From Bryoerythrophyllum caledonicum (Eukaryota > Streptophyta > Bryopsida > Pottiales > Pottiaceae): DNA of 64,000 bases. Every line of letters begins with the position of its first letter. Positions within the stretch are counted from its first letter, which is position 1. The notes beneath the pieces are model-generated. The model was not told the origin of the DNA. It saw nothing but the letters and a program-made list of their open reading frames with translations, and searched no databases. This document shows positions 11,430 to 23,391 of this stretch, one piece after another. The position numbers and the translations under genes were made by a program. The stretch covers positions 43,677,527 through 43,741,526 of the forward strand of contig OZ020514.1 in assembly GCA_963971425.1 (NCBI GenBank). Reading direction: 5' to 3'.

Positions 11430-13030
11430 TTGAGCAACAACGTGACCTAACATACACGGATCAGGGCCAACTTCACATTGTTTATGGATTCCTCAAGCCC
11501 TACATTATCCTCTAGAGTGTTGATGTGTGCGAAGTTGTGTGGTACGACATCCACAAAGTGTCTAAGTCTACTCACTACAAGTACAAATCCGATTCCAAGA
11601 ACGGTCGTGTAAATGGCGGCCACGGTAATGCCGACATTATGCGCGCCAAGCCTTAAATAAATGAAGCACTTGGGACTATGTCTAGAAATACCAACAACAG
11701 TGCGGACTACATGCCAAATGAGTTATGTCATTAGCAACAAGAGGGTTGTATCACAAATGCTTCTTCTAGTGACAATAAATTGGAAGTACTTGCGTGACAT
11801 GTCCATCTTTGTAAGTAATGTGTATTCTTCTTATTATCAATTAATTTTCTTCTTCGTACTTGCCTTCCTAATCCGTTGGCTTGCCGCCGACAGGATCTAC
11901 TAGTTGAATTGTCCGTTGGCCGCCGTCACCATATCCCTTTACACATTACTTACAAATCCCTTTACACATTACTTCCAACTTTGTAAGTAATATCTCAATC
12001 TGCGGTTAGTCGCATGAAGAAGAGGTTCTTTAAGTATGATGGGGTTAAGGCTTTGGGCAACAACTTCTCGAGGTGCACGGAGTGTGGCTTCCTTGTCAAA
12101 TTTCTTGCAAATTATCCATGCGGTTTAGATGAATACCAAGCACTCTACAATAACTACAAAACAACATGCATGAATATGTACTCCGACTAGACTTCTCAGT
12201 CAATTACGTATCCGTCCAAGTTCCTTTGCATAATTCAGAACAAGATGGATATATCTTAGATAGCCATTCCAAGAATGCTGAGGATAACCAACACCACCGC
12301 TAGCCTCGGATAGATTCCAACTTCATGTAATGGCATGCATACTCATAGGCGTGATGACAATGCCTATGCGCATTACTAAACGTTATTATGGCTAAGGGAC
12401 TCCAATTTCACCATTTCCTCATTATGTTGAGTTCTTAGTGCATAGGAGCAGCGCCCTGTGGGAGAGTCTAAGGAGCTTTTTACATGTCCTCTTTAGAATC
12501 TATTCTTTTTAGCTCTACTTCATGGCAAATCCAGATGTAGTTCCTTGATCCGAAAATCTAGACGGGTTTTGTTTTCTCATGCTCTTGTTGGTAGATTGGA
12601 TGTCCGGCTTCTCCAAAAGTTATATGTCCAGCTCAATAACTCCGCTAAGGATAATAAAAATCGGTTCATCATGGCGTTGTACTCGCTTTCCACGGTGAGG
12701 CAAGTTCTCAAGGAAGTGCAATGGGATTCTTGATTGGTGGCGACACTCATGAGAACCTTGATGCGCATTTTAGTTACCTTTCAAAATTCATCAAATCAAA
12801 GAACATTTACTATTTAGCTGACCACATGAAAGCCTTCAAGGACTTGCGGAAGACTATTGCATTCACTCTTGAACTTGCGCTGGAGGTAGTCGATTTTAAA
12901 AGTTACATTGTTGACTTCCATTACAAGGCTAATAACAAGCTTCTTAGCCTCAAAGAAATGCACCTTTTCATATTATATGTTGAAGAAGAAGGTGAAGGCA
13001 TCAGATGGCTTGTCATGAGATAGAAGAGGT
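11430..13030 (+). pseudogene. Decayed DUF7869-like transposon-associated protein
   Basis: A run from about 11,430 carries 'FEQQRDLTYTDQGQLHIVYGF'. From 12,014 one frame continues with a CxxC motif (RCTECGFL), 'KFLCIIQNKMDIS*IAIPRM' and 'LRDSNFTISSL', interrupted by TAG, TAA and TGA codons. Around 12,625-13,020 (two frames) it reads 'VQLNNSAKDNKNRF', 'REVxxGFLIGGDTHENLDAHFSYLS' and 'EVVDFKSYIVDF'. This order (LDNxxxDNKNxxF, then GxTHExxDxxFS, then DFKxxI) is what I know from DUF7869-type proteins spread with transposons in plants, protists and some animals; they look like an RNase H-fold nuclease. The recognition is from memory and needs a profile search. About six or more stops and a frameshift show that it is dead. 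Confidence 0.5.
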
Positions 13031-14900
13031 ATTCAATGGATTCTTCTTGGCTTCCTTCTTGTAAGCCACTTGTGATCACCAATCTTCTTTGCATCTGTTG
13101 ACTTCCTCTGCCTTTGCTTGTGGTTCTTCTTTGTCGGCTACAAGTTGACGGACTTTATCTTTTGACTTGAATTTGTTCTACTGAACGTCCAAATCAACGC
13201 TTTTGATTTCCGTCTTACTCTTTGTGGTATCGTTCTGACAAGCCTATGAAGGTGTGGATGAATTTGGTAATCCTCACCTTCCTACTAGAGGTCCAAAGCT
13301 AGTCCTCTTCAAGCCCTTCATGGATAATGTTAATGTCATTGTCAAGAAAGAAACCAAGAAAAGGACATTGCTAGGGCCGCTAGAAACAATAAGAAGCAAT
13401 CCTTCATCAACAATAGGATTGCGAAATATATTTAGTTCTAGAAGACCAAACTAGCCCAGGACAAGAAATATGGCGAGGATATTGCCCCTTACAATTCATA
13501 CTAGGAGCAAATTCATCATCTTATTCCCAGTTCCTTGCCTTACAACACCGAGTGTCTCCAGAAAGCATTATGGTCTAAATCATATTGGATCCAAGATCAT
13601 GCCCGTGGCTCTAAAATGCCCGATGACGTGACCGTTTCCTTACCAAATTGATTATTTAAGGATAATTTACCGGTTCCTTGCCAAACTGGATATTATCCCT
13701 AAAGATGACTTCGACCAATACCCATTCTATATCCCTCAATTCAGCCGTCCAAAGATGACCTTTGATATATTTTAATATGTTCTACTTAATGATTTTGTCC
13801 TCCACCTTCCAAGCACCGATCATTACCTTCTCGTGTGGATGGGCTAGGTTGTTGAGTGCGTAAACTTAAGTCCCCCGGAGTGATATGGAAATTTTTAAGT
13901 CAAATGGTGGTTGTCCATCATACGAAAGAAGGATACCAAGAAGCTCATCGCAAAGAAGTGCTGGAAAAGAGAATGGGACTGGGAAAATTGGGTAGTAGAC
14001 TCAAAGCACTCCATGGACCTTTCTGTTCTTGCATCGCTACATGTCTTATACTAAGAGCAGCCCTTCGAAGTCCGACCATATCCGGCTAGAGTTGGCGAGG
14101 GCCACAAATGTTTAATTGGTAACAAGGAAAATCTCAATCTATTTTGGTGACGAATGATTGTATTTGCAATTGGCTGCCCGCCAACAGATTGTTCTCATGC
14201 TGGTGCCTAGAACTGAACCTCAATTAGATTACATTGTTGATCCTAATATGTTACAAATTTCTTCGAAGATACTACTTCTCAGATTAACCAAGGCTTATGA
14301 TCATATGTTGTTACATTGAAGATTTTCAATGTAATCTAATTCGTCGGCTGCGAGCCAATAGAATCCTCATTTTGTATCGGGAGGTGAGCAGAGGAAGGAT
14401 AGTCAAAGTTTTTGAGCATGTGGAGATGCAAATTCAAACCTTGGCTCATCACTTGGTGAAACAATATTGTGATGTTAAAGAAACGACTGTATGTTAAACG
14501 CTTCACACATGTGATATAGTAGGATAATCATGAAATTCATTTATAAAGGTGCTCACCTAGTTGCTCTGATATAAAAGAGCTAAGTATCAAGGTCGAGGTG
14601 GGAGAAGAGGACCCTTAGTTTGAAGATGAAGACGACATTGTTAAGGTCAAGGAGGAAGAGGAGAACTCTTACTTCAAAGACGAAGACGACAAGGTCAAGA
14701 AGGAAGAAGAGGGCACTTGTTTTCAAGACGATGCAAACATGGCTTCAAGCGGCAGCAATGGTGTAGTCGAAAACGGATGTGACTCCATATTGATGTGGAC
14801 TCCAACATATACGCACCGTCATTGTGGAAGGACCTTTAGAGATTGGAGGGTGGATGAGTCAGACACAAGCCTTGCAATTGTGCATTTCTAGCCGATTTTG
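13031..14900 (+). other. Probable remnants downstream of the DUF7869-like pseudogene
   Basis: Fragmentary frames: 'YNTECLQKALWSKSYWIQDHARG' near 13,540-13,610 and an acidic repeat (KVKEEEENSYFKDEDDKVKKEEEG) encoded around 14,640-14,720. That stretch ends at 'GRTFRDWRVDESDTSL' (about 14,830-14,870). They could be the tail of the preceding protein, but I cannot join them into one model. Confidence 0.25.
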
Positions 14901-16269
14901 AAGTCCGCTATCAAATGGAGGGCTCTTTGCTCTGTAACTAGCTTTCTACAAATAATATCCACCTAGGCTATGGCTAGACTAAGATAGATACGATATGGCT
15001 AGGCTAGACGACTTAGTCTAGACTCTTCACATGAGGTAACTGATTTTTGTATGCGAGCATTGATGAGGGGCCATCATTGAAATTACCCATGATGCTTGAA
15101 ATTGAAGAGATGTTAGTTTTGTAACATCAAACCGGGTGTTTAACAATCATTAAGGATTTTACCTTTTAGAGCACGCGAGGTTAAATTTGGCCGGATTAAG
15201 TTTTTACACTTCATGTGCTATGGTGTTCAAAAGTATGCATGTCGATGAAAATTCTTGAATGAAATTCAATTTATACCATTTTGGAGTTGGCTGCCAACGA
15301 ATGGCTAGCTCAATGTCTAACCATCTTTTTATTAATCATAATCAACTTCATTTGGATCACATGTTTGTTCTACTTCTTTTTTTGGATGTCTTCACTTAGG
15401 CATGATCTAAATCCATTACTCTCTGTATTGTAGTCATAATCTCTGACAAAACAAACACACTGTGAAGTGTTGTCATTTTAATAAAATTCATATGGTTGGT
15501 TGTCAATGTTATAGCAAAGTACAGAACAAGCCTTGTAAGGTTGTTTCACAAGTGATCCCACATGGCGTGATTTTGGACAGAAAAATCGTCAACCGCCAAT
15601 CTATGTTATATGATTTTTTAACCAAACAAAGTCTAAATTTTGTATCATTGTGTTTAACATGTAACATCTATTCTTTCAACAATTTTATATGTAGAAGATA
15701 TGTCTTTTGTTAAGTACAGAATATTACATATTGTTGAGTGCCACCGGTGATTGAAGACATTTGGAGATATCGAGCTCTAAAAGAATCTATAAGATTTGGA
15801 GAAATCTTTAGAGTCTTGAATAATCTTCGGGCCTATTAGGAGGAATATTTAGGGTTTCCTGGCTGTTTGTTGTTGGTAGTGAATAGATTGTATAGGTTTT
15901 GATGATTGTTTTCGGTCCACAATTGATTGTTTTGTTAACATTTAGTTAAAAGTCCGTTCTCATATTCACTATCTAAATTTATCTACTATCCCAGTCTTCC
16001 ATTTGTCATATTTTTCTTGAGGTGCAAAAGACAAAAATATAGCTCAAGTAGGCAAGGTGGAGGTTGCAGATGCCACAATTGCAAAGGTTTAAGTTTATAA
16101 GAATCAATTGCTTAAAACGAAATATTAATTGCAAAAAATCCTTCTTGTTTTGTATGTGTGTTATATTAAATTCTTTCATTAATCATGTAATTTTGTTTAC
16201 TAGTGATGTAAATCTTTGTTCATATGAAATACATCAAAAATTTATATAAATATATATATATAAAAACTT
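14901..16269. other. AT-rich flank of the Mutator-like element
   Basis: No gene was recognised, only short chance ORFs (15,462-15,713 and 16,064-16,249). It ends in an AT-repeat (tatatatata) at about 16,248-16,262, just before the target-site duplication. Confidence 0.4.
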
Positions 16270-16278
16270 CAAACAAAG
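16270..16278. repeat. Left 9-bp target-site duplication of the Mutator-like element
   Basis: CAAACAAAG immediately before the terminal CCCGTTCACTA. The same nine bases follow the right terminus at 29,735-29,743. Nine bases is the standard Mutator-superfamily duplication length. Confidence 0.95.
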
Positions 16279-16884
16279 CCCGTTCACTACAGTCAATCCG
16301 GGTTTGCGGTGTCAGGGCCCTGTTTTAGGCCTGACACCGCGAAGACCGGCCCTTCTCTCCAAGCGCCTTTTCGCCTCCTTCCCACGATAACTGCCACTCT
16401 CGCCCAAATTTTTTTCGCGCTGCCCGTCTCTCTTTTCGGCACTTCTCGCCGAAAGCCCCTTCGCCCCCGCCTTCTCCGGATCACCGAAGTCACCTTCTCG
16501 CCCGCCACGTGTACTCCGGAATGACCCGTCCTTCTCGGCGGGTGCCGGCGCGAAATGTCATCCACATTGTTTGCGATCGGCGCCGTCTTTCGCACCATCC
16601 CCGGACGGAAAGCACCCTCGCGGAAGGGGAGTGCTTGTATCTGCGTGAATGGAGTTCCTCGATCTCAATCTCCCCATCCAGGACGGGCCGATTTCTAGCG
16701 CAATAGCGCCACCAACCGTTGCCGATAACAGGGCAACAGGGAGGAAATGGAGGCGTCAAGGGAGAAAGAAACCGCCTGGCGTGCGTGAGAAGGGGGTGGA
16801 GGACCTTGATGTCGCATTTCGGGAAGGCCCGCATGCAGACTACCTGAAGAAACACGGTCACAAGGTTCTTCGGATGCGCGATTC
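16279..16884 (+). repeat. Left terminal inverted repeat, about 606 bp
   Basis: Matches the reverse complement of 29,087-29,734 along its full length, from the outer CCCG to 'cttcggatgcgcgattc'. Identity is highest in the outer 240 bp. The inner part includes the start codon region of the transposase ORF (16,649 onward), so promoter and first coding segment sit inside the TIR. Confidence 0.9.
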
Positions 16885-18600
16885 ACTACAGAACCCTCCT
16901 CCAGGAATTTTGACATGGAAATGTCTTAGGTGGAATATGGAAGCTGAGAATGATACGAGGTTTGTAGAGGATCCGCAATCATCGAAGAGGAAGCAGTCCA
17001 AGCTTGTCGCCTACATTCCCTGGGATAGGGTCTTGGATTTCGTGGAGGGTGAGCAGTCTGGCAAAAAGGACGTCGAGACTATCTTCGTCCGCGACAAGAA
17101 CGACCCCACAAACGTCGGCGAGAAGACGCACTATCGGTCGAACTGCCACATCGAGTACCAGCGGTAAGTGAATCTCGACCTCTGATATCACGATATGCAC
17201 GGTTTATCTGCTTATCGGCTGTGCCGTAATATTTCTACAATACTGCACGTATCTCTAATGGTCATTCCCGATAAACAGATGGCGTTGTCAATACGGTCCC
17301 GAAGACAACAGGGACAAGATCCAAGCTATCACGCCCGAAATGACACCAGCGCCATCAAAATACAATAAAAAAGAGAAACAACTTACTTCCGGCGCTAGCC
17401 AGAAAGGCCCTCGTGCCACGAATGGGAAGGAAGGGGGGTCTATGAAAGTGGGTTGCCAATGTCGATTCTACGTAAAGAGGTACTATTTCCTCCTACATAT
17501 CGCCGAGATAGGGTACTTTTGCTCGGAACATGTCGACACACAGGGCCTTATCGTCCACGATAAGGACAATGTGTAGAGGGGAAAGCTCCGCTTTCAGAAG
17601 TACATGTCGGAGGAAGTAAGGCTTTGGGTTCTCAGGCAATTTGAAGAGCAAGTTCCGATGGCAGCTATAATACAGAAGCACCAGAAGCTGGTACTGAAGG
17701 CACGCGATGAGGGCACTCTTACGCCTTCTCGGGATTGTTTCCTTAGCATGGAGGACATCCGCAACATATGCGGAGTCCGTGCGCAGGAACTATACAAGAA
17801 ACACGACAACGATGCTGAGAGTGTAAGAATGTGGGTAAGAGAAAACCGAGGTACGGTTTTTTACTATCAAGACCCGGGCAGCAAGGTTGACGGAGTACTG
17901 AATGCCGATAACGTACCTTTCGTCATTGGGATTCAAATCCCGTTTCAGACGCACATGATGCTGAAATACAGTCACGAAAACATTATTGCTATAGACGGGA
18001 CATTCGCAACAAACAACAAAAAGGTACACATATCTATACCGTGGTTCGCGTAAGGTCCTTCTAGAGATTAGAAGCACTCACTCCCATACCGCTTAATTTC
18101 TTGTTTGCGTGTTGTGGGAGTCTAAAACTCCCACTTGGTCGCCCCTACCAAAAAAATTAGTTAAAATAGGGTTTTTAGTATTAGTTAACTAGAAAAATAG
18201 ATAGTTAGTATTGTGTGAAATTAGATTAGATACTAAACTATTAGATTAGATAGCGAATAGAGAAAATAGAAAAATGCTTAAGTAGTTAATTAGGTTTATA
18301 GTGGTAATAAAATCGGGTCTTAAAATCACTAATTTAAGTCCCGGGAAACAATATCAAAAGAGTCCCGGGAGAGATCCCGGGACGTAAGTCTAAAATCACC
18401 ACTTAAATCTAAATTAACTATTTAAGTTTAGGAGGTAGTTAGAAGTAATTGAGTTCTTCTAGATGCTAATTCTTGTTTGAATTAGTAGTAGTGGTAGAGA
18501 AAAGAAAAGAAAAGACCAAAAAAAAAAGATAAAAGAAAAAGAAAAAGAAAAGAAAAATATTTCAAAAAATATATTTTTTTTTTTTTAAAAAAAAAAATAC

Positions 18601-18690
18601 ATACCCGGGTATCAACCTGGGTATGAACTAGCCCGGGTACCAACCCGGGTATAGGCTGATACCCGGGCAGCAGCCCGGGTAGCTCCAGCA
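18601..18690. repeat. Cluster of CCCGGG palindromes
   Basis: Five or so copies of palindromic 'acccgggt/acccgggc' phrases lie within 90 bp, between poly-A/T runs and a CT-rich tract inside the transposase intron. Confidence 0.6.
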
Positions 18691-18964
18691 GTCATGGTCG
18701 ACTCTCTCTCTCTCCCCGAAATTTGCCTCTCTTCTCCAGAAACTCTTCCCCCCCTCCAGAACTCTTCTCTCTCGCCCCCTCCTTCTCTAAGATTTCCCCC
18801 CCCCTTCAAATTTTCTCCTCTATCTCCCTATCTAGTTCTCTCTCTCTCATAGGTTCTCCCTCTCTCTATTTAGTCTTTGTTTGGAGTTGGGGTTTGAAGA
18901 AGTAGTTGAAGAAGTGAAAAGAAGGAGATGCAACTAGGGTTTCAAGAATAGGAGGTAGCGCAAG

Positions 18965-19070
18965 AGGTTTGAAGAAGAGGTGCGCGGGCTAGGCTTTGGT
19001 GGAAGAGGTGCATAAGCTAGGCTTTGGTGGAAGAGGTGCGCGAGCTAGGGTTTGGTGGAGATTTTAGGGT
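18965..19070. repeat. Short tandem repeat, about 33-bp unit, three copies
   Basis: Units of the form 'gaagaggtgcgcgggctagg' plus 'ctttggtg' are repeated three times with small changes. Confidence 0.6.
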
Positions 19071-20284
19071 TTGCGGAGGTAGAGGAGATTTGTGGCCAAA
19101 GCGAGAAGATAAAAAAGACTAAGAAAGGAGATTGCGGGTGCAACAACAAGGTGATTCTTACCCATGTTGGGTTTCTTTTGTTTGTGCATAATTCTTATTT
19201 GTGAGTCTTTTCCTCTCTTGTCTACTGGAGTGACTCCCCGGTAACATCCTCCCCGGTCTAGAGAAAAAGTCCGCCGGAGACTTCATCTAGACCTCATTGT
19301 TTTGTTTACATGTATAGTTGTTGTCGATTGTTCTAACCTTGTGGCAAGTTGTTATCTTGGGTTGTCTCCCTCCTCATATCATTTTAGGTCTTGCCCACAA
19401 TTCCTATCTTTTTCCCGATCTTCCCGGTCAACCGGGAAGAACCTCTTTCTAAGTCCTTGTCTCCAAAGTCTTCTCCTCGTTATCATTATATGTGACCTTG
19501 TGTTGTTAGTATGTTGCTAGATGTGTGAGACACCCATATCCACATACTCTAGCAAAGTGTTCCGGAGTTGTCTACCAGCTGACCGGTAGACTTGTGTTTC
19601 CGGGCCGGACCGGAGTTTATAACAAGTTAATAAGGAGATTCGTGGAAGTACATGCATTTTGAGGAATTTGTCCGCCCGGGACTACATGGCTCTCCGGTGA
19701 GTCGGGTGGATTTCCCATCCTCCAAGGAGTGGGACTTGAAGGTCTATGAGAGAAAAAGAAGCCTCCCGGTAGCTTCTACCGGGAAGGAACATGTAGACCT
19801 CCTTTCCTCAACCCCGGAGTCTTTGGTGGAGTCCTCTACGGCTATACTAATCGAGCTTAAAGAGACTCCGCATGTATCTATAGATACACCCGACCTTTCG
19901 GTGGATACCGCCAATCCACCGGTAGACCTCCAGGTTGAGACATCCGGCCTCCCGGGGGATTCTCTTGACCATGTTGGTACTTCCAGACGTAGTGACAATC
20001 CCTATATGTCTCAATCGGAAGAGTCTTCCGGTTGAGTCTTCGTTATATGTTATGTGTTGGTTTACCTCACCGGTTGGTGAGATGTTGTTTTAAGTTGCTA
20101 GAATTACACACTAGGGTGAAAGTAGTGATGTCGATGGGGCCCCATTGCGCACCCGGTCACTACCACTTGAGTGGTTTCTCCGGCTACTTATTTTTGTTAG
20201 GAAAAGATTCACCGGTCCCGGGACCGCCGGACCGGGTGTCTTCCAATTTACCGCTCTACCGGTAATCCGCCGGTGACTAGGCTA

Positions 20285-20500
20285 CCCTTGATTTTAGGAT
20301 CTAGATGCCGTTTTGTCCTGTAGTGGGGCTACTTTTGGAGGGTAGCTATTGACTTTAGTGCACCTCCTAGATGCCATTTTGTCCTTTTGCGGTCTAATTT
20401 TGGAGCGTAGCTATTGACTTTAGTGCACTCTTTAGATGCCATTTCCACCTTTTGAGAATCTAGTTTTGGAGGGTAGCTAGTGGCCTTTGTGTACTTAAGG
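20285..20500. repeat. Tandem repeat, about 65-bp unit, three copies
   Basis: 'tagatgcc' recurs at about 20,302, 20,368 and 20,432. Each copy is followed by 'ttttg..ccttttg', 'ttttggagggtagcta' and 'tgactttagtgca'. Confidence 0.65.
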
Positions 20501-23391
20501 GCCTTGGGCTCTTGTGTTATGTACTCTTCTCTTTGTTGATCTCCTCGTGTCTTGCCTTCATTGCTTGTGTCTAGAATCTTTGTTGAGCTTGCGTGAGTAG
20601 ACCGGGAGAGGGTTGAGTCCTCCTAGTGTGTCTTTGCTAGGTGTGCAAGGTTGTGACTTGTTGTGTGTTAAGTGATTGAGTGTGAGTAGAGACATCCCGA
20701 GGGGCTAGGATATCCGGGTTAGATAGGTAGAGTGAGGTCCGGGACTTGTGCTCTAGACTTTTCACCGGTGGGACCGGGAAGAGTTGCTTTACTGGATGGG
20801 ATTCGGAAAGCCCACGGCTATTTATGATAGCCTCCCTTAAGTGGGAAGTGTTCGGATTGGTGGGGAGTTGGGGGTGACATCTCCCTTCTCTCGGTACACC
20901 GGGAGACATCCCGGCTAAGCCTGAGTCCGGAAAATACCGGAATTATTACCCTTGCAGTGGATGAGTTCCGATGATCCCCGTGGAAGGTTGTTTTGCTCAT
21001 ATGATTTGCTTAGTACTAACTTGTTGTGAGTCTTGTATCTTCTTGTTTTGATTCATTGGGTGTGGTTGTAGTTGGAACCCGGGCTTGCGTGACCGGTTTA
21101 CCGGGACAAGTTCCCGGTAGAATGTGAAGACCGGTGAACCGGCTGCGACCTTTATAACTCTTTCAAGATGTAGGGTTAGATTGTGGATATTGTGGCCTCT
21201 GGACTGCGAGAACAAAGGGCAGTGAATTTCCAGGCACTATAAAAACTTACTGGAAATCTACTCTGACGCTCAACAGAGTTTAACTGAAACACATATGGTT
21301 ACTTGTTACTGGTTACTAAGGTACCGGGAAAGCCATCCTCCGGGATGTGCCGAGGTATTATGTGTGATTTGTTGTTAAGATTTAAAGAGTTTGATGCACG
21401 ATAAAAATCCCTGGAAACGATCTGGTATGGTGGGCTTGCTTAAGGTTAATTTCGGTTAATTTTGAGAATAACAAACCACTAGACTACGACACGTATCCAG
21501 TATCCGCTCTTCACGATGATGGTATTCGACGAGTGGAGAAACGGGGTTCCAATGGCTTTCGTGATCACTGCAAAATCCAAACAAACAGATATTGTGCCTT
21601 GGATGCGCGCTCTGAAGCAGAAGTTGGTGGAGATAAGGCCGGACTCGAGATCCACTGCCTTTGTACTTGACGACGCCGATAATGAGATAAACTCTCTTCG
21701 ATAAGCGATTTAGCCTTCTTACGTTATCGGGTAACGGGCTTCAGCGAGTGGTACTTATCGGCTTGTCGGGTTATCGCAGGTAGGTTTGGCCGCACTCGCA
21801 TCTATTTCTATGTCTCTGGCATGTTCGTCAAGCGTGGGAGAAGAATGCATGTGCTAAGTTGAAAGACATGAAGACGAGGGCCGGAGCCTTGCGAATTGTA
21901 GGCTCACTTATGTACGTATCGGAGACACCTAGTGACTTCCAAGACCCTTCCACGAGAGCTCTTGGCGATAAGGTGTGGAATTTGATAGAGTGGGTGCAAC
22001 ACGTCTACGGCAAAGCTAAGGCTCTTTTGCCAGACGCTGATGCATACTGGAAGTACTTCGATAAGGAATGGCTCCCGAAAATCAAAATGTGAGTTGTGGG
22101 AGACCGGAAAATCCCCCATGCTGGCCAGGACACCACTGCAGCAATCGAATCATACCATTCTAACATGAAAGCAGTGCTCCGGCAATCCAAAAGGAAGCTT
22201 ATCGGCCAAAGGATGGACTGGCTTATTTATGAGCTCACAGGAAATGTCATCGAGAAGTATGATTACAATCACTGGTGTAAACTGAACGGTTTTATAAAGA
22301 ACAAGAGGCAGCGGCAGATCATGGTCAATGCAATCAACCAAGCAAATACAATTTCCGATAATGTCGTTTCCTTGCCCGAGTGGTTGGGAGGTCCTGCATA
22401 TGTTAAATCCTCGAATAGGAGACACATTACGTATGCGGTGTACAATCCATGCACCGAATGGGCCGTCTGCCAATGTGTTCATTCCCAGAAAGGTAACATC
22501 TGTAAGCACTAGGTTAAGGTCCTGAAAATGACAAGACCTGCCCTGGCGAAGAGAAAAATTGCTAGATATCTGGGCTCCCTTCGCGGCACAATCCAAGGAG
22601 GAATGACGAATCTCCTCCGCCAAGACAATCGTCGACACCCGAATACCGAGGGCTTCCCCGATAATGGTGTCCCCTCCGATACCGAAACCGGAGATGTAAT
22701 CCCAGTGGCTTCCAACATTCGAGAATTAGGGGAGACATGGGTATGCGACTTTGATCGTATACATCAGCTTGTCCTAAAGCTACTCGACAAGGCTTATCGG
22801 CAACCGTTGTTGGCAAGGCACTTGGATGCAGCTTTGCGCAACATCGACGCCACCCTCTTAAGGTTGGAGGCTAAAATCGAAGCCGGAATGCTTCATCCAC
22901 TCCGGGAGATAGCTGCACCTCTCCCAACAAATGAAGACGGTCTTGGAATGAGGCTCTGAAGGTTGCATGACTTCCTGGATTCCAGAGGTTTTCGGGTGAG
23001 GTCCGTTCCAGCTAGCGAAAGACCAACTCAAGAATCTACTAAGGTTATCGGCTCCGATAAGGTTGTGTATGCCCCGATAACCATTAGTACTCTCCTGAAG
23101 GAATATAGCCGAGAGGATGCTCTTAGATTAAGTTCCATGCATCTCCAGAAATTTCCAGTGAAGTGATATTTCTTTAGTTATGAAGTTAAGACTCAACATT
23201 CAATATAATCGGCAAGGACTGGATCTTAAGTTCCGCTTACAAGCCTGAAGTGGGTCTCAAATTCCGTTTATGTATGCTATCGAAAAATTTGTCATTTACA
23301 ATGAATGAAATGTACAACATTGGCATCCTATTAATCTGTACAAATTTCTGGGGTCTATCGGCTCTGTACAGCACCCCCCCCTCCTTATCGC

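Larger units (their letters stand above)
18024..21500 (+). other. Large intron of the transposase holding a retroelement-like insert
   Basis: The 3,477-bp segment has GT (gtacac) and AG (tatccag) ends, and the exons on both sides join in phase. Inside is sequence unlike the rest of the MULE. It has 'gtgggagtctaaaactcccac' (a hairpin near 18,115), A/T homopolymers at 18,510-18,600 and a CT-rich tract at 18,700-18,870. A 127-codon ORF (19,652-20,035) has no recognised domain, and the sequence is rich in 'accggt'. The phrase 'cgatggggcccca' (about 20,133) and 'gggcagtgaatttccag' (about 21,218) recall the retroelement debris at 4.9-6.2 kb. I infer an LTR-type element inserted in an existing intron, but no LTR pair or target duplication was found. 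Confidence 0.6.
16649..23166 (+). pseudogene. MULE transposase (DDE, SWIM), interrupted by stops and a 3.5-kb intron
   Basis: This enzyme would cut and rejoin the element ends in the nucleus. Exon 1 is 16,649-17,163 (donor gtaagt). Exon 2 is 17,279-18,023. Exon 3 begins at 21,501, and the joins keep phase (QR|W and NKK|YPLF). The catalytic triad is visible: D in AIDGTF (17,994), D in VLDDAD (21,669) and E in AAIESYHSN (22,147). 'CLWHVRQAW' (about 21,810) is another MULE hallmark. A SWIM finger, CQC...CKH, lies at about 22,464-22,510. The N-terminal part (CQCRFYVKR, FCSEHVDTQG) resembles the zinc-binding region that precedes MULE domains. In-frame stops are TAG 17,574, TGA 22,090, TAG 22,510 and TGA 22,957. 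The exon junction around 21,702-21,785 is unclear and also contains stops. A helical tail runs to 23,166. The family call is firm; activity is unlikely. Confidence 0.85.
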
